A stretch of 64,000 bases of DNA, taken from Streptomyces sp. AM 4-1-1 (lineage in GTDB: Bacteria > Actinomycetota > Actinomycetes > Streptomycetales > Streptomycetaceae). Positions 54,649-63,285 of this stretch are shown piece after piece. The stretch lies in assembly GCF_029167625.1 (NCBI RefSeq), contig NZ_CP119145.1, forward strand, positions 5,332,001 through 5,396,000, read 5' to 3'. A model generated the notes under the pieces. The model worked only from the letters and a program-made list of their open reading frames with translations, was not told the origin of the DNA and made no database searches. Both the position numbers and the translations under genes were made by a program. How positions within the stretch are numbered: the first letter of the stretch is position 1; each line of letters starts with the position of its first letter.

Positions 54649-55851
54649 ATGCCTGGAACGACCGGTACCACCTCAGTGATCGTCGCGGGCGCCCGTACGC
54701 CCATGGGACGGCTCCTCGGTTCGCTCAGGTCCTTCTCGGGCGCCGAGCTCGGCGGGTTCGCCATCAAGGCCGCCCTCGACCGCGCGGGCATCGGCGGCGA
54801 CCAGGTCGAGTACGTGATCATGGGCCAGGTGCTCCAGGCGGGCGCGGGCCAGATCCCGGCCCGGCAGGCCGCCGTCAACGCGGGCATCCCGATGAACGTC
54901 CCCGCGCTCACCGTCAACAAGGTGTGCCTGTCCGGTCTGGACGCCATCGCCCTCGCCGACCAGCTGATCCGCGCCGGCGAGTTCGACGTGGTCGTCGCGG
55001 GCGGGCAGGAGTCGATGACCAACGCCCCCCATCTGCTCCCGAAGTCCCGGGAGGGCCACAAGTACGGCGCGATCGAGATGCTCGACGCGATGGCCCACGA
55101 CGGTCTGACCGACGCCTTCGAGAACATCGCGATGGGCGAGTCCACCGAGAAGCACAACGCCCGCCTCGGTCTGAACCGCGCCGACCAGGACGCCTTCGCC
55201 GCCCGGTCCCACCAGCTCGCCGCCGCCGCCCGGAAGAACGGCGTCTTCGAGGCCGAGATCACCCCCGTCGAGGTCCCGCAGCGCAAGGGCGACCCGGTCC
55301 TCGTCACCGAGGACGAGGGCATCCGGCCGGAGACGACCGCCGAGTCGCTGGGCAGGCTGCGCCCGGCCTTCGCCAAGGACGGCACGATCACCGCGGGGAC
55401 CTCCTCGCAGATCTCCGACGGCGCCGCCGCCGTCGTCGTGATGAGCCGGGCCAGGGCGGAGGAGCTGGGTCTCGACTGGATCGCCGAGATCGGCGCGCAC
55501 GGCAATGTGGCGGGCCCGGACAACTCGCTCCAGTCCCAGCCGTCCAACGCCATCGCGCACGCCCTGAAGAAGGGCGGTCTCACCGTCGACGACCTCGACC
55601 TGGTCGAGATCAACGAGGCGTTCGCGGCCGTCGCCGTCCAGTCGGTGAAGGACCTCGGCCTCGCCGAGGAGAAGGTGAACGTCAACGGGGGCGCCATCGC
55701 GCTCGGCCACCCGATCGGCATGTCCGGTGCCCGTCTCGCGCTGCACCTGGCGCTGGAGCTGAAGCGGCGCGGCGGCGGTACGGGCGTGGCGGCGCTGTGC
55801 GGCGGCGGCGGCCAGGGCGACGCCCTGATTCTCCACGTCCCCGGCAACTGA
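54649..55851 (+). CDS. Acetyl-CoA C-acetyltransferase (thiolase)
   Basis: 400 aa thiolase. Acyl-accepting Cys in [17 protein letters not shown] (about 92), [22 protein letters not shown], catalytic His in [16 protein letters not shown] and C-terminal Cys in [11 protein letters not shown]. The motifs fit the biosynthetic degradative thiolase II group forming acetoacetyl-CoA. AAGGGG lies 8 nt before ATG 54649. It lies 81 bp before meaB on the same strand and has an operator-like palindrome at its promoter. Confidence 0.94.
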   Translation: MPGTTGTTSVIVAGARTPMGRLLGSLRSFSGAELGGFAIKAALDRAGIGGDQVEYVIMGQVLQAGAGQIPARQAAVNAGIPMNVPALTVNKVCLSGLDAIALADQLIRAGEFDVVVAGGQESMTNAPHLLPKSREGHKYGAIEMLDAMAHDGLTDAFENIAMGESTEKHNARLGLNRADQDAFAARSHQLAAAARKNGVFEAEITPVEVPQRKGDPVLVTEDEGIRPETTAESLGRLRPAFAKDGTITAGTSSQISDGAAAVVVMSRARAEELGLDWIAEIGAHGNVAGPDNSLQSQPSNAIAHALKKGGLTVDDLDLVEINEAFAAVAVQSVKDLGLAEEKVNVNGGAIALGHPIGMSGARLALHLALELKRRGGGTGVAALCGGGGQGDALILHVPGN

Positions 55852-55932
55852 CACCCCGCCCGCACGCCCCACCCGTACGACAGCCGTACGCAGGACAGCC
55901 GTACGCACGACAGTGAACCGAACGGAGCGGTG

Positions 55933-56892
55933 ATGGTGGACGTCCCCACCCTGGTCGAACAGGCGCGGCAGGGCCGGCCACGGGCCGTGGCCCGGCTCAT
56001 CTCCCTGGTGGAGGGGGCGTCGCCGCAGCTGCGGGAGGTGATGGCCGCCCTGGCGCCGCTGGCGGGCGACGCGTACGTCGTGGGTCTGACCGGCCCGCCG
56101 GGCGTCGGCAAGTCCACCTCGACGTCGGCCCTGGTGTCGGCGTACCGCCGGGCCGGGAAGCGGGTCGGGGTGCTCGCGGTCGACCCGTCGTCGCCCTTCT
56201 CCGGCGGCGCGCTCCTAGGCGACCGGGTCCGGATGTCCGAGCACGCCTCCGACCCCGGTGTCTACATCCGTTCCATGGCCACCCGAGGCCATCTGGGCGG
56301 TCTGGCCTGGTCGGCGCCGCAGGCCATCCGGGTGCTGGACGCGGCGGGCTGCGAGGTGATCCTCGTCGAGACGGTCGGCGTCGGTCAGTCGGAGGTGGAG
56401 ATCGCCTCCCAGGCGGACACCTCCGTGGTGCTGCTGGCTCCCGGCATGGGCGACGGCATCCAGGCGGCGAAGGCCGGAATCCTGGAGATCGGCGATGTGT
56501 ACGTGGTCAACAAGGCCGACCGGGACGGCGCGGACGCCGCCGCCCGCGAGCTGAACCACATGCTGGGTCTGGGCGAGGCCCGCGCGCCGGGCGACTGGCG
56601 GCCACCGATCGTGAAGACGGTCGCGGCCCGGGGCCAGGGCATCGACGAGGTCGTCGAGGCGCTGGAGAAGCACCGGGCGTGGATGGAGGAGCGTGGCGTG
56701 CTGGCCGAGCGGCGCACCGCGCGGGCGGCCCGCGAGGTCGAGACGATCGCGGTCACCGCGCTGCGCCGCCGCATCGGCGACCTGCACGGCGACCGCCGCC
56801 TCGGCGCCCTCGCGGAACGGATCGTGGCGGGGCACCTCGACCCGTACGCGGCGGCGGACGAACTGGTGGCGGGACTGACCGGGGAGCCCTGA
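55933..56892 (+). CDS. meaB: Methylmalonyl-CoA mutase-associated GTPase MeaB
   Basis: 319 aa G3E-family P-loop GTPase that loads and protects the adenosylcobalamin cofactor of methylmalonyl-CoA mutase. Walker A GLTGPPGVGKST (about 54-64), VDPSSPFSGGALLGDRVRM, switch ETVGVGQSEVE, base-recognition NKAD (about 196) and C-terminal dimerisation helices (EVETIAVTALRRRIGDL). I prefer ATG 55933 (MVDVPTLVEQ) to GTG 55930. It is probably co-transcribed with the thiolase. The mutase genes are not in the window. Confidence 0.94.
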   Translation: MVDVPTLVEQARQGRPRAVARLISLVEGASPQLREVMAALAPLAGDAYVVGLTGPPGVGKSTSTSALVSAYRRAGKRVGVLAVDPSSPFSGGALLGDRVRMSEHASDPGVYIRSMATRGHLGGLAWSAPQAIRVLDAAGCEVILVETVGVGQSEVEIASQADTSVVLLAPGMGDGIQAAKAGILEIGDVYVVNKADRDGADAAARELNHMLGLGEARAPGDWRPPIVKTVAARGQGIDEVVEALEKHRAWMEERGVLAERRTARAAREVETIAVTALRRRIGDLHGDRRLGALAERIVAGHLDPYAAADELVAGLTGEP

Positions 56893-57102
56893 CGGGGCGG
56901 CGGCACCCCTGACGCCCTCGCGGGCGGTGTGCCGGGTCGGCCACGGCGCCGCCGCTGGGGGCGGCGGCCGCTTCGATCGCGCCGCGGCCGGTCGCGCGGG
57001 CCCGTCGGCCCACCGCGTGCGCGCGCCCGTACCGCCACCGCTCGGCGCGGCCGGTCCGCGAGCTCCGGCGGCGGGACCCGTCCGCGGGCTCCCGGGCGGT
57101 CC

Positions 57103-57579
57103 TCAGGCCCTGCCGCGTCCGTCGCGCAGATGGTCCGCGACCGGGGTCAGCGCGGCGCGCAGTTCGGCCAGGGACTCCGGGGTCAGCAGGTCCATGAAGT
57201 GCTTGCGCACGGACGCGACGTGGTGCGGTGCCACCTTCGCCATCGTCTCCGCGCCCAGCTCGGTCAGGACCGCGTACAGTCCGCGCCGGTCGGACTCGCA
57301 GTTCTCGCGCCGGACCAGGCCGCCGTTCTCCATGCGGGTGATCTGGTGGGAGAGCCGGCTCTTCGACTGGAGGGTCGCGGCGGCCAGGTCGCTCATCCGC
57401 ATCCGCTGGTCCTCGGACTCCGAGAGGTTGACCAGGATCTCGTAGTCGTTGTTGGTCAGGCCGAAGGGCTGGAGGTCCTTCTCCAGTTGGTGCATCAGCA
57501 GTCTGCTGACGTCCAGATGTGTGCGCCAGGCGCGCTGCTCCGCGTCGCTCAGCCAACGGGTGGCCGTCTCGGTCTCCAT
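57103..57579 (-). CDS. MarR-family transcriptional regulator
   Basis: 158 aa winged helix-turn-helix dimer. The core is DYEILVNLSESEDQRMRMSDLAAATLQSKSRLSHQITRMENGGLVRREN, followed by the wing (ESDRRGLYAVLTELG). N- and C-terminal helices form the dimer. TAGAAT, a consensus -10, lies 6 nt before ATG 57579 and there is no ribosome-binding site, so the mRNA is probably leaderless. A TTCT-N5-AGAA dyad overlaps that box, which suggests autorepression. The neighbouring AIM24 operon is another possible target. Confidence 0.9.
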   Translation of the reverse strand: METETATRWLSDAEQRAWRTHLDVSRLLMHQLEKDLQPFGLTNNDYEILVNLSESEDQRMRMSDLAAATLQSKSRLSHQITRMENGGLVRRENCESDRRGLYAVLTELGAETMAKVAPHHVASVRKHFMDLLTPESLAELRAALTPVADHLRDGRGRA

Positions 57580-57585
57580 ATGTGG

Positions 57586-57599
57586 ATTCTACCTAAGAA
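57586..57599 (-). promoter_or_regulatory. MarR promoter and possible self-operator
   Basis: TAGAAT on the minus strand (57586-57591) ends 6 nt before the ATG. TTCTACCTAAGAA (57587-57599) is a 4-bp-arm dyad over the same bases. Confidence 0.45.
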
Positions 57600-57704
57600 G
57601 TTGAAAGCCGGACGAAGTGGGAGGTGTGACGCCCGGCACCCGCTCGGAAGCGGAGCCCGGATTCCGGGCGCAGACGTTCGACGTCACACTCCGCAGGGTA
57701 CCGC

Positions 57705-58466
57705 TCACAAACCGAAGCGCCGCTGGAGATCCCCCAGCTGACCTGGGCGACGGTTCCCGGAGCCGGGTTGACCCGCGCCCGGGACGCCCGGCTGGTCGGG
57801 TGTCCCCCCGGACGGCTGTTCGGCCATCAGCGCCTCGGTCGACTGGAGCAGCACCGTACCGGCGCCGACGAACTCGAACTGGTGCTCCTCGCCCGAGGCC
57901 CCGCCGATCCCGGTCATCGCCCGCAGTCCGCCCAGCAGCCCCGTCATGTACCCGTGGTCGTAGTGGTGGCAGGGCGACGGGCAGTCCGCCCAGCCCACCA
58001 GCGCCTGCGGGTCGACCCGCAGCGGCGGCTCCATGAAGACCACCGGACCGTTGGAAGCGGCGACGAACTTCCCCGTGCCGATCAGCGTCAGGAACCCCGG
58101 CACGATCGACTGCTTCAGCGCCAGCGTCGGCTGGAACGCCAGCAGATTGCCGGACCGGATCGTCAGGTTCCCGTCCTCCAGGTCGTACGAGTTGACGTCG
58201 AACGCCCGGTCCGCGAGCAGCATCTTCCCGTCGCCCTCGGCCACCACCCAGTCGCTCGCGTGCAGCGGTGAGTGGAAGCTCGCGCGCATGAGCCGCTCGA
58301 ACCGGCCGTGCCCGACGCCGTCGAACTGGATCTGCCCGTAATAGGCGATCATCTTGCCCTTCTGGAGGAACCACTGGCTCCCACGGAGCTCCACGCAGAA
58401 GGTGTACGCGTTGACGTTGTCGTCCGACGGCAGTGTCATCGGATCGAAGATCACGGGCGTGCTCAC
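57705..58466 (-). CDS. AIM24 family protein (third gene of the operon)
   Basis: 253 aa. Same beta-rich AIM24/TRAP-like fold as the two genes before it. It contains an inserted motif WADCPSPCHHYDHGYMTG (about 159-176), where two Cys and three His residues within ten positions could bind metal. After about 220 comes a Gly/Pro-rich tail (GTPDQPGVPGAGQPGSG) ending DLQRRFGL. GTG 58466 overlaps the stop of the upstream gene (GTGA). The function of bacterial AIM24 proteins is unclear. Confidence 0.86.
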   Translation of the reverse strand: MSTPVIFDPMTLPSDDNVNAYTFCVELRGSQWFLQKGKMIAYYGQIQFDGVGHGRFERLMRASFHSPLHASDWVVAEGDGKMLLADRAFDVNSYDLEDGNLTIRSGNLLAFQPTLALKQSIVPGFLTLIGTGKFVAASNGPVVFMEPPLRVDPQALVGWADCPSPCHHYDHGYMTGLLGGLRAMTGIGGASGEEHQFEFVGAGTVLLQSTEALMAEQPSGGTPDQPGVPGAGQPGSGNRRPGQLGDLQRRFGL

Positions 58467-59113
58467 AGTTTCTCCTCCGACGCCTGGACGTACACCGCGC
58501 CGTTGCCGGTCAGCTCCAGCTGGAACGCCTCGCCCGAGCCGCGCCCCACCATGTCGCGCCAGCCGAGCGCGGTCGACAGCTTGTTCCGTACGTCGCCGTG
58601 GTGCGCGACGTACGCCTGCGGGTCCACGTGCACCTCGTGGCCCGGGGCGATCGGCAGTTCGATCACTCCGCCGTGCGCCATCACCGCGACCGCCCCGTGT
58701 CCCTGAAGCGTCGTGGTGAAGAGCCCCTGCCCGGTCACCTGACCGCGCACCATGCCCATCACCCCGCCCTGCGAACCCATGAACATCGTGCCCTGGGTCA
58801 GCGTCCCGTCGAAGGCGAGCAGCCGGTCCGCCTCCACGTACAGCGTGTCGCCCGCCAGGTTGATCACCTGGATGTGGTGGCCGCCGTGGCCGAACATCAC
58901 CGTGCCGTTGCCCTCGACCGTCATCAGCGGGGTCGCCTCGTTGGCCACCCGCCGGCCGATCATCGACATCAGTCCGCCCTGCCCGCCCTGGATGTTCGGC
59001 GTGAACGACACCTCGCCCCGGTACGCGAGCATCGCGCCGCGCTGGCTGTACATCTTCTGGCCGGGGACCACGGTCCCCTCGACCATCTTCGAGTTGATCT
59101 CACGGAACGGCAT
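58463..59113 (-). CDS. AIM24 family protein (second gene of the operon)
   Basis: 216 aa beta-rich protein with many Gly-turn-Val repeats (GNGTVMFGHGGHHIQVINLAGDTLYVEADRLLAFD; FTTTLQGHGAVAVMAHGG) and the family ending GSGEAFQLELTGNGAVYVQ. It has no signal peptide or membrane helix, so it is cytoplasmic. Its ATG overlaps the stop of the first gene by one base (TGATG) and its stop overlaps the third gene, so all three are translated together. Confidence 0.86.
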   Translation of the reverse strand: MPFREINSKMVEGTVVPGQKMYSQRGAMLAYRGEVSFTPNIQGGQGGLMSMIGRRVANEATPLMTVEGNGTVMFGHGGHHIQVINLAGDTLYVEADRLLAFDGTLTQGTMFMGSQGGVMGMVRGQVTGQGLFTTTLQGHGAVAVMAHGGVIELPIAPGHEVHVDPQAYVAHHGDVRNKLSTALGWRDMVGRGSGEAFQLELTGNGAVYVQASEEKL

Positions 59114-59751
59114 CAGACATCGCCCCCGACGGTGTTCCGCTCGCTCGGCTGGACGTAGACGAGACCGTCGCCCTCGAACCTGATCTGGAAAGCCTCGCCC
59201 GAACCCTCGCCGATCAGTGTCCGGAAGTTGACCCCCGCCTGGAGGTGCTGCCGGAGTCCGCCCTGATGGGCGATGTAGGCGCCGGGGTCGACGAAGAGCG
59301 GGTACCGGGGCGTCACCCGCAGCACCACCGCCTGCCCGTCCGACATGATCGCCGCCTGGCCGGTGCCCTCGACGGTCGTGGTGAACAGGCCGTTGCCGCT
59401 CGCCCCGCCCCGCAGCCCGGTGAAGCTGGTCCCGGTGCGCAGCGCGGCGTCGGTGCACAGCAGATTGCTCGCCTCGACGTACAGCTTGTCACCGTGCAGC
59501 GACACCAGGCTGATCTCGCTCGCCCGGTCCGCGAAGTAGCACGTCCCCTTCCCCTTCACCTCCATCACGGCCATCTGCTCCCCGGTCAGGCGGCGGGTCA
59601 CCATCCCGCGTATGCCGTCACCCCCGCCGGTCATCTTCTTGAACGTCATCCGGCCGTCGTACGCGACCATCGAACCGTTCTTCGCCTTGACGGCGTCGTC
59701 GGTCAGGTCGACGGCGAGCGTCTTGCTGCCTTGCAGTCGGAACATTGCCAC
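59113..59751 (-). CDS. AIM24 family protein (first gene of the operon)
   Basis: 212 aa from GTG 59751 (MAMFRLQGSK) or 210 aa from ATG 59745. I prefer the GTG because TACGGT, a TANNNT box, ends exactly 6 nt before it and no ribosome-binding site exists, the pattern of a leaderless mRNA. The protein is the same fold as its two neighbours: DGRMTFKKMTGGGDGIRGMVTRRLTGEQMAVMEVKG, LYVEASNLLCTD, and GSGEAFQIRFEGDGLVYVQPSERN. Three co-translated paralogues suggest a hetero-oligomer. Confidence 0.86.
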   Translation of the reverse strand: MAMFRLQGSKTLAVDLTDDAVKAKNGSMVAYDGRMTFKKMTGGGDGIRGMVTRRLTGEQMAVMEVKGKGTCYFADRASEISLVSLHGDKLYVEASNLLCTDAALRTGTSFTGLRGGASGNGLFTTTVEGTGQAAIMSDGQAVVLRVTPRYPLFVDPGAYIAHQGGLRQHLQAGVNFRTLIGEGSGEAFQIRFEGDGLVYVQPSERNTVGGDV

Positions 59752-59757
59752 GGAGCG

Positions 59758-59763
59758 ACCGTA
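59758..59763 (-). promoter_or_regulatory. -10 box of the AIM24 operon, probably leaderless
   Basis: TACGGT on the minus strand ends 6 nt before the GTG at 59751. Confidence 0.45.
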
Positions 59764-59866
59764 GCGGCCCGGACCGCCTCCGCACAGAGTCCCGGGAACG
59801 ACACGGACCCCGACCCGCCCCCGACACCCGCCCCACCCCGGGCGCCGGACCGCGCGCCGGACGGTG

Positions 59867-59872
59867 CACAAT
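59867..59872 (+). promoter_or_regulatory. Possible -10 box before the DUF3817 gene
   Basis: CACAAT resembles a -10; a start near 59879 would leave a leader of about 50 nt with the GAAGGTG site. Confidence 0.3.
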
Positions 59873-59930
59873 GGGAGCGCTTGTGCGTCCGTTCACAAGC
59901 CGTCACGCTCCTCCCACCGAAGGTGCCCCC

Positions 59931-60281
59931 GTGGACATCAAGACCGCCTCCGCCCTGCACCGGCTGCGCCTCATCTCGATTCCCGAGGCGCTCTCCTTCC
60001 CGGCGCTCATCCTCTTCGGCTCGGTGCTCAGCCGGGTCTCGGACATCGACTTCCTGATGATGCCGCTCGGCGCCCTGCACGGGGTGCTCTTCGTGATCTA
60101 CGTCGTGCTGCTGCTGGACGTCTGGGCGAAGACCAAGTGGCCGCTGAAGCGGGTCGCGTTCTTCTTCCTGCTCTGCCTGCTGCCGTTCGGCGGGCTCTAC
60201 GGCGACAAGGTCCTCAAGCGGTACGAGGCCGACGGCGTCATCGCCGCCCGCGCCCGCAGGGAAGGGACGGTCAGCGCGTGA
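59931..60281 (+). CDS. DUF3817 family membrane protein
   Basis: 116 aa with three membrane helices (about 18-38, 45-64 and 74-92). GTG 59931 has GAAGGTG upstream. [25 protein letters not shown] and [23 protein letters not shown] are characteristic of the family, often annotated simply as membrane protein. Its stop overlaps the next gene (GTGA at 60278-60281), so the two are coupled. A second family member begins at 63852. Confidence 0.88.
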   Translation: MDIKTASALHRLRLISIPEALSFPALILFGSVLSRVSDIDFLMMPLGALHGVLFVIYVVLLLDVWAKTKWPLKRVAFFFLLCLLPFGGLYGDKVLKRYEADGVIAARARREGTVSA

Positions 60282-60571
60282 TCGTCGCCTTCTCGGTCAG
60301 CCCCCTCGGCGTCGGTGAGGACGTGGGCGAGTACGTCGCCGACGCCGTCAGGGTCGTCCGCGAGTCCGGACTGCCCAACCGCACGGACGCCATGTTCACC
60401 TCCGTCGAGGGCGAGTGGGACGAGGTGATGGACGTCGTCAGGCGCGCCGTCGCCGCCGTCGAGGCCCGCGCCCCGCGCGTCTCGCTGGTGCTCAAGGCCG
60501 ACATCCGACCCGGTGTCACCGACGGTCTCACCTCCAAGGTGGAGACGGTGGAACGCCATCTGGCGGGCTGA
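60278..60571 (+). CDS. MTH1187-family thiamine-binding-type protein
   Basis: 97 aa ferredoxin-like alpha-beta protein. [31 protein letters not shown], then [21 protein letters not shown] and [14 protein letters not shown] match the family whose members bind thiamine or hydroxymethylpyrimidine-like ligands. Its GTG overlaps the stop of the DUF3817 gene. The gene's last 17 bases including TGA form the first copy of a tandem repeat that continues downstream. Confidence 0.87.
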   Translation: MIVAFSVSPLGVGEDVGEYVADAVRVVRESGLPNRTDAMFTSVEGEWDEVMDVVRRAVAAVEARAPRVSLVLKADIRPGVTDGLTSKVETVERHLAG

Positions 60572-60708
60572 CATCCCGTCCCCGCCCGGGTGTGCCATCT
60601 GGCGGGCTGACACCCCGGCCGGCCCGGTGTGCCATCTGGCGGGCTGACACCCTGTCCCCGCCCGGATGTGCGATCTGGCGGGCTGACATCCCGGCCCCCG
60701 CCCGGGTG
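60555..60708 (+). repeat. 37-39-bp tandem repeat overlapping a stop codon
   Basis: Four copies begin at 60555, 60594, 60631 and 60670, each with CATCTGGCGGGCTGACA (one base changed in the last). Copy 1 contains the codons for HLAG and the TGA of the thiamine-binding-type gene; the others lie downstream. Confidence 0.95.
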
Positions 60709-60805
60709 CGTGGCGGCCGGCACACGACACCGGACGCACGACGCCCGGCCGACAGCGCCGGAGTCACGGCGGCCGGTGCACGATCCCCGGCCCACGACGC
60801 CCGGT

Positions 60806-61804
60806 TCACGGCCCCGCGTACGGATCGGGGACCGCGAGGGCGATGCCCAGGGGTGTCCGCTCGTACAGCACCTGGTGGCCGTACCGCCGTGACGTCAGCA
60901 GCCCCGACGCCCGCAGCACCGACAGATGCTCCGAGACGGAGGACGGCGCGAGGCCCAGCCGGTGGGCCAGCGCGGTGGTCCCGGACGGTTCGTCGAGCGC
61001 GCACAGCACATCGGCCCGGGCCCGGCCGAGCAGCCGGGCGAGCGTGTCCGGGGTGCGGTCGGCGGGCTCCGCCCACAGCCCGCCGATGCCCCGGGCCGGG
61101 TAGACCACACCGGCCCGCCACGGCGGCTCGTATCCGCCGACCACGTTCGGCCAGGTGAAGACGCTCGGCATCAGGACCAGACCCTGACCGCCGAGCACCC
61201 GTTCGTGATCGCCGGTCGTCCGCAGCACGGTCAGCGTCGAACCGGTCCAGCGCAGTTGGGGACTCAACTCGCCGAGCAGCCGCTCGAAGCCGATCTCGGC
61301 GAGGCGGCGCGAGTGGTACGCGATGTCCGCCTCCAGCAGGGCGCGCAGCCGGGGCCAGTGCGGCCGGACCAGTGCCCGCCAGACCTGTTCGAGCAGATCC
61401 GCCAACTGCTGGACCGACCGTGCGGGATTCGCGAGCAGGGCCCGGCCGCCGGGGGAGTCCAGCGCGCCGGGGTTGTCCGCGAGGGCGAGCGCCATGTCCT
61501 GGCGGGCGACGCCGGGATCGGTGGTGCGCAGTTGCGCGATCTCCTCGTCGAAGGAGGCCGTCGGACCCGCCGGCGGCGGGCAGAGGAAGTCCGGGTTGTG
61601 CCCGCCGCGCGGCATCAGCAGCTGGAGCGGGGCGAGGTCGAGCCCGGCGGCCGCCTCCCGGGTACGCCGCAGCCACGGCAGGTGGTAGCCCTGCCGGTCC
61701 GGGCGGTCCAGGACACGCACCGCTTCCTGGGTCTCCCAGAGCGGGGAGAGCGCGAACCGGCAGCGGAGCAGGTCACCCTCGTCGAAGCGGAGATGGAACG
61801 GCAT
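60806..61804 (-). CDS. ArsR-type transcriptional regulator with large N-terminal domain
   Basis: 332 aa. The N-terminal 240 residues are an effector-like domain of the type called DUF5937 (MPFHLRFDEGDLLRCRFALSPLWETQEAVRVL; PWRAGVVYPARGIGGLW). The C-terminal winged helix is ArsR-like: LLGRARADVLCALDEPSGTTALAHRLGLAPSSVSEHLSVLRASGLLTSRRYGHQVLYE. No metal-binding cysteines of the classical type are visible. Divergent from the MFS gene, with a palindrome over its own -10 box. Confidence 0.9.
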   Translation of the reverse strand: MPFHLRFDEGDLLRCRFALSPLWETQEAVRVLDRPDRQGYHLPWLRRTREAAAGLDLAPLQLLMPRGGHNPDFLCPPPAGPTASFDEEIAQLRTTDPGVARQDMALALADNPGALDSPGGRALLANPARSVQQLADLLEQVWRALVRPHWPRLRALLEADIAYHSRRLAEIGFERLLGELSPQLRWTGSTLTVLRTTGDHERVLGGQGLVLMPSVFTWPNVVGGYEPPWRAGVVYPARGIGGLWAEPADRTPDTLARLLGRARADVLCALDEPSGTTALAHRLGLAPSSVSEHLSVLRASGLLTSRRYGHQVLYERTPLGIALAVPDPYAGP

Positions 61805-61820
61805 ACGCGGCCCCGGGAAG

Positions 61821-61843
61821 TTTCGGTCTGGGACGAAAGTCTA
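61821..61843. promoter_or_regulatory. Operator-like palindrome and -10 box between arsR-type and MFS genes
   Basis: TTTCG-N8-CGAAA (61821-61838) overlaps the minus-strand -10 TAGACT (61838-61843) and the expected start of the regulator gene. Flanks extend the match to AGTTTCG/CGAAAGT with one mismatch. Position suits autorepression and control of the exporter. Confidence 0.5.
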
Positions 61844-61865
61844 CGGGCGGGCGACCGGGGCCGCA

Positions 61866-61871
61866 CAGACT
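61866..61871 (+). promoter_or_regulatory. -10 box of the MFS gene, probably leaderless
   Basis: CAGACT ends 6 nt before ATG 61878; no ribosome-binding site is present. Confidence 0.4.
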
Positions 61872-61877
61872 GCGTCC

Positions 61878-63275
61878 ATGCCGAGCGACACCCACACCCC
61901 GGCGGGCGATCCCCGCGACCCGTCCGCCCCCAGGGTGCCGCCCACGGCACCGGTCCCGGAGCGCGCCCCGAGCCCCGACCCGAGCGGGCTCCCCGCGCTC
62001 CGGGACCAGACCCGGTCCGCCGCCCGCGGTTACTCCACCGTGTTCGCCGTCCGGGAGTTCCGGGCGGTGTTCGCCGCCCATCTGCTCTCCCTCCTCGGCG
62101 TCGTCGTCAGCGAGATCGCGCTCACCGTGCTGGTCTACGACCTCACCGGCTCCCCGCTGCTCAGCTCCCTCACCTTCGCGCTCGGCTTCCTCCCGTACCT
62201 CGTCGGCGGCACGCTCTTCGCGAGCGTCGCCGACCGGTATCCCGCGCGCCGGGTCCTGGTCGGCTGTGACCTCCTGTGCGCGCTCTGCGCCGCCGGGATG
62301 GTCCTGCCGGTCACCCCCGTCGCCGGGCTCCTCGCGCTGCGCTGCCTCATCGCCGCCGTGTCGCCCGTCTTCACCGGGACCCGGATGGCGGCCCTCACCG
62401 ACGTACTGGGCGACGGCGAGCTGTACGTACTCGGCCGGTCCCTGCTCCGCCTCGTCTCGCAGAGCGCGGTGCTCACCGGCTTCGGCGCGGGCGGTGTGCT
62501 GCTCACCGTCGTCTCCCCGCGCGGCGCGCTCACCGTCACCGTCGTCACCTTCCTCTGCTCCGCGACCCTCCTGCGGTTCGGCACCCGCCACCGCCCGGCC
62601 CGCACCGGGCCGGACGGGACGTCGGCCGCCCTGCTCAAGGACTCGTTCGCGGGTGCCCGGCGGGTCCTCGCCGATCGCAGGACCCGCGCGCTGCTGCTGC
62701 TTTTCTGGCTGCCCGCGTTCTTCGTCGTCGCGCCCGAGGCGCTGGCCGCCCCCTACGCGGACGCCATCGGTGCGGGCCCCGCGGCCCTCGGACTGCTGAT
62801 GTGCGCGATGCCGGTCGGGCACATCGCCGCCGAGCTGTACGTGGGCACCGCGCTCGGCCCCCGGCTCCGCTCGCGGATCGTGCTGCCGGTCGCCGCCGTG
62901 GGCCTCCTGCCGTTCCTGGTGTACGGGTTCCGGCCCGGCCTGGTCCCGGCCGTCGCCGCTCTCGTGCTGGCCGGGGCGGGCGCCGCGTACAACATCGGGC
63001 TCGACCAGTGGTTCGTCGACGCCGTGGCGGAGGAACTGCGCGGCCGGGCCATGACCCTCCTCACCGCGGGGCTGATGACGATCCAGGGCGCCGGCATGGC
63101 CCTCGCCGGGCTGGCCGCCGAATTCCTCCCCGTCCACCAGGTCGTCCTCGCCGCCGGGATCGCCGGCACCCTGTGCACCCTGCTCCTCGTCAGGGAGGCC
63201 CGCGCGACCGCGCCGGAACGCGGTCCGGGGACCGAAAGGCGGGACGGCTCCGGACGCCTCGGGGCCACTGGGTAA
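61878..63275 (+). CDS. MFS exporter
   Basis: 465 aa with a disordered Pro-rich N-terminus (about 1-50) and about 11-12 membrane helices. The loop between helices 2 and 3 reads ASVADRYPARRVLVGCD, the MFS signature. RTRALLLLFWLPAFFVVAPEALAAPYAD starts the second half. The type resembles the macrolide/multidrug efflux group. It is paired with a divergent ArsR-type regulator whose operator candidate lies between them, so it probably exports the regulator's ligand. Its TAA overlaps the -10 box of the next gene. Confidence 0.9.
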   Translation: MPSDTHTPAGDPRDPSAPRVPPTAPVPERAPSPDPSGLPALRDQTRSAARGYSTVFAVREFRAVFAAHLLSLLGVVVSEIALTVLVYDLTGSPLLSSLTFALGFLPYLVGGTLFASVADRYPARRVLVGCDLLCALCAAGMVLPVTPVAGLLALRCLIAAVSPVFTGTRMAALTDVLGDGELYVLGRSLLRLVSQSAVLTGFGAGGVLLTVVSPRGALTVTVVTFLCSATLLRFGTRHRPARTGPDGTSAALLKDSFAGARRVLADRRTRALLLLFWLPAFFVVAPEALAAPYADAIGAGPAALGLLMCAMPVGHIAAELYVGTALGPRLRSRIVLPVAAVGLLPFLVYGFRPGLVPAVAALVLAGAGAAYNIGLDQWFVDAVAEELRGRAMTLLTAGLMTIQGAGMALAGLAAEFLPVHQVVLAAGIAGTLCTLLLVREARATAPERGPGTERRDGSGRLGATG

Positions 63276-63278
63276 GGT
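63273..63278 (+). promoter_or_regulatory. -10 box of the MarR gene, overlapping the MFS stop codon
   Basis: TAAGGT contains the TAA stop of the MFS gene and ends 7 nt before GTG 63286, so this gene may have a leaderless transcript of its own. Confidence 0.4.
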
Positions 63279-63285
63279 CGGGGCC

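Noticed and set aside
60555..60708. CRISPR-like array
   Set aside because: The 17-bp shared core is separated by similar, not unique, sequence, and the first copy is the end of a gene.
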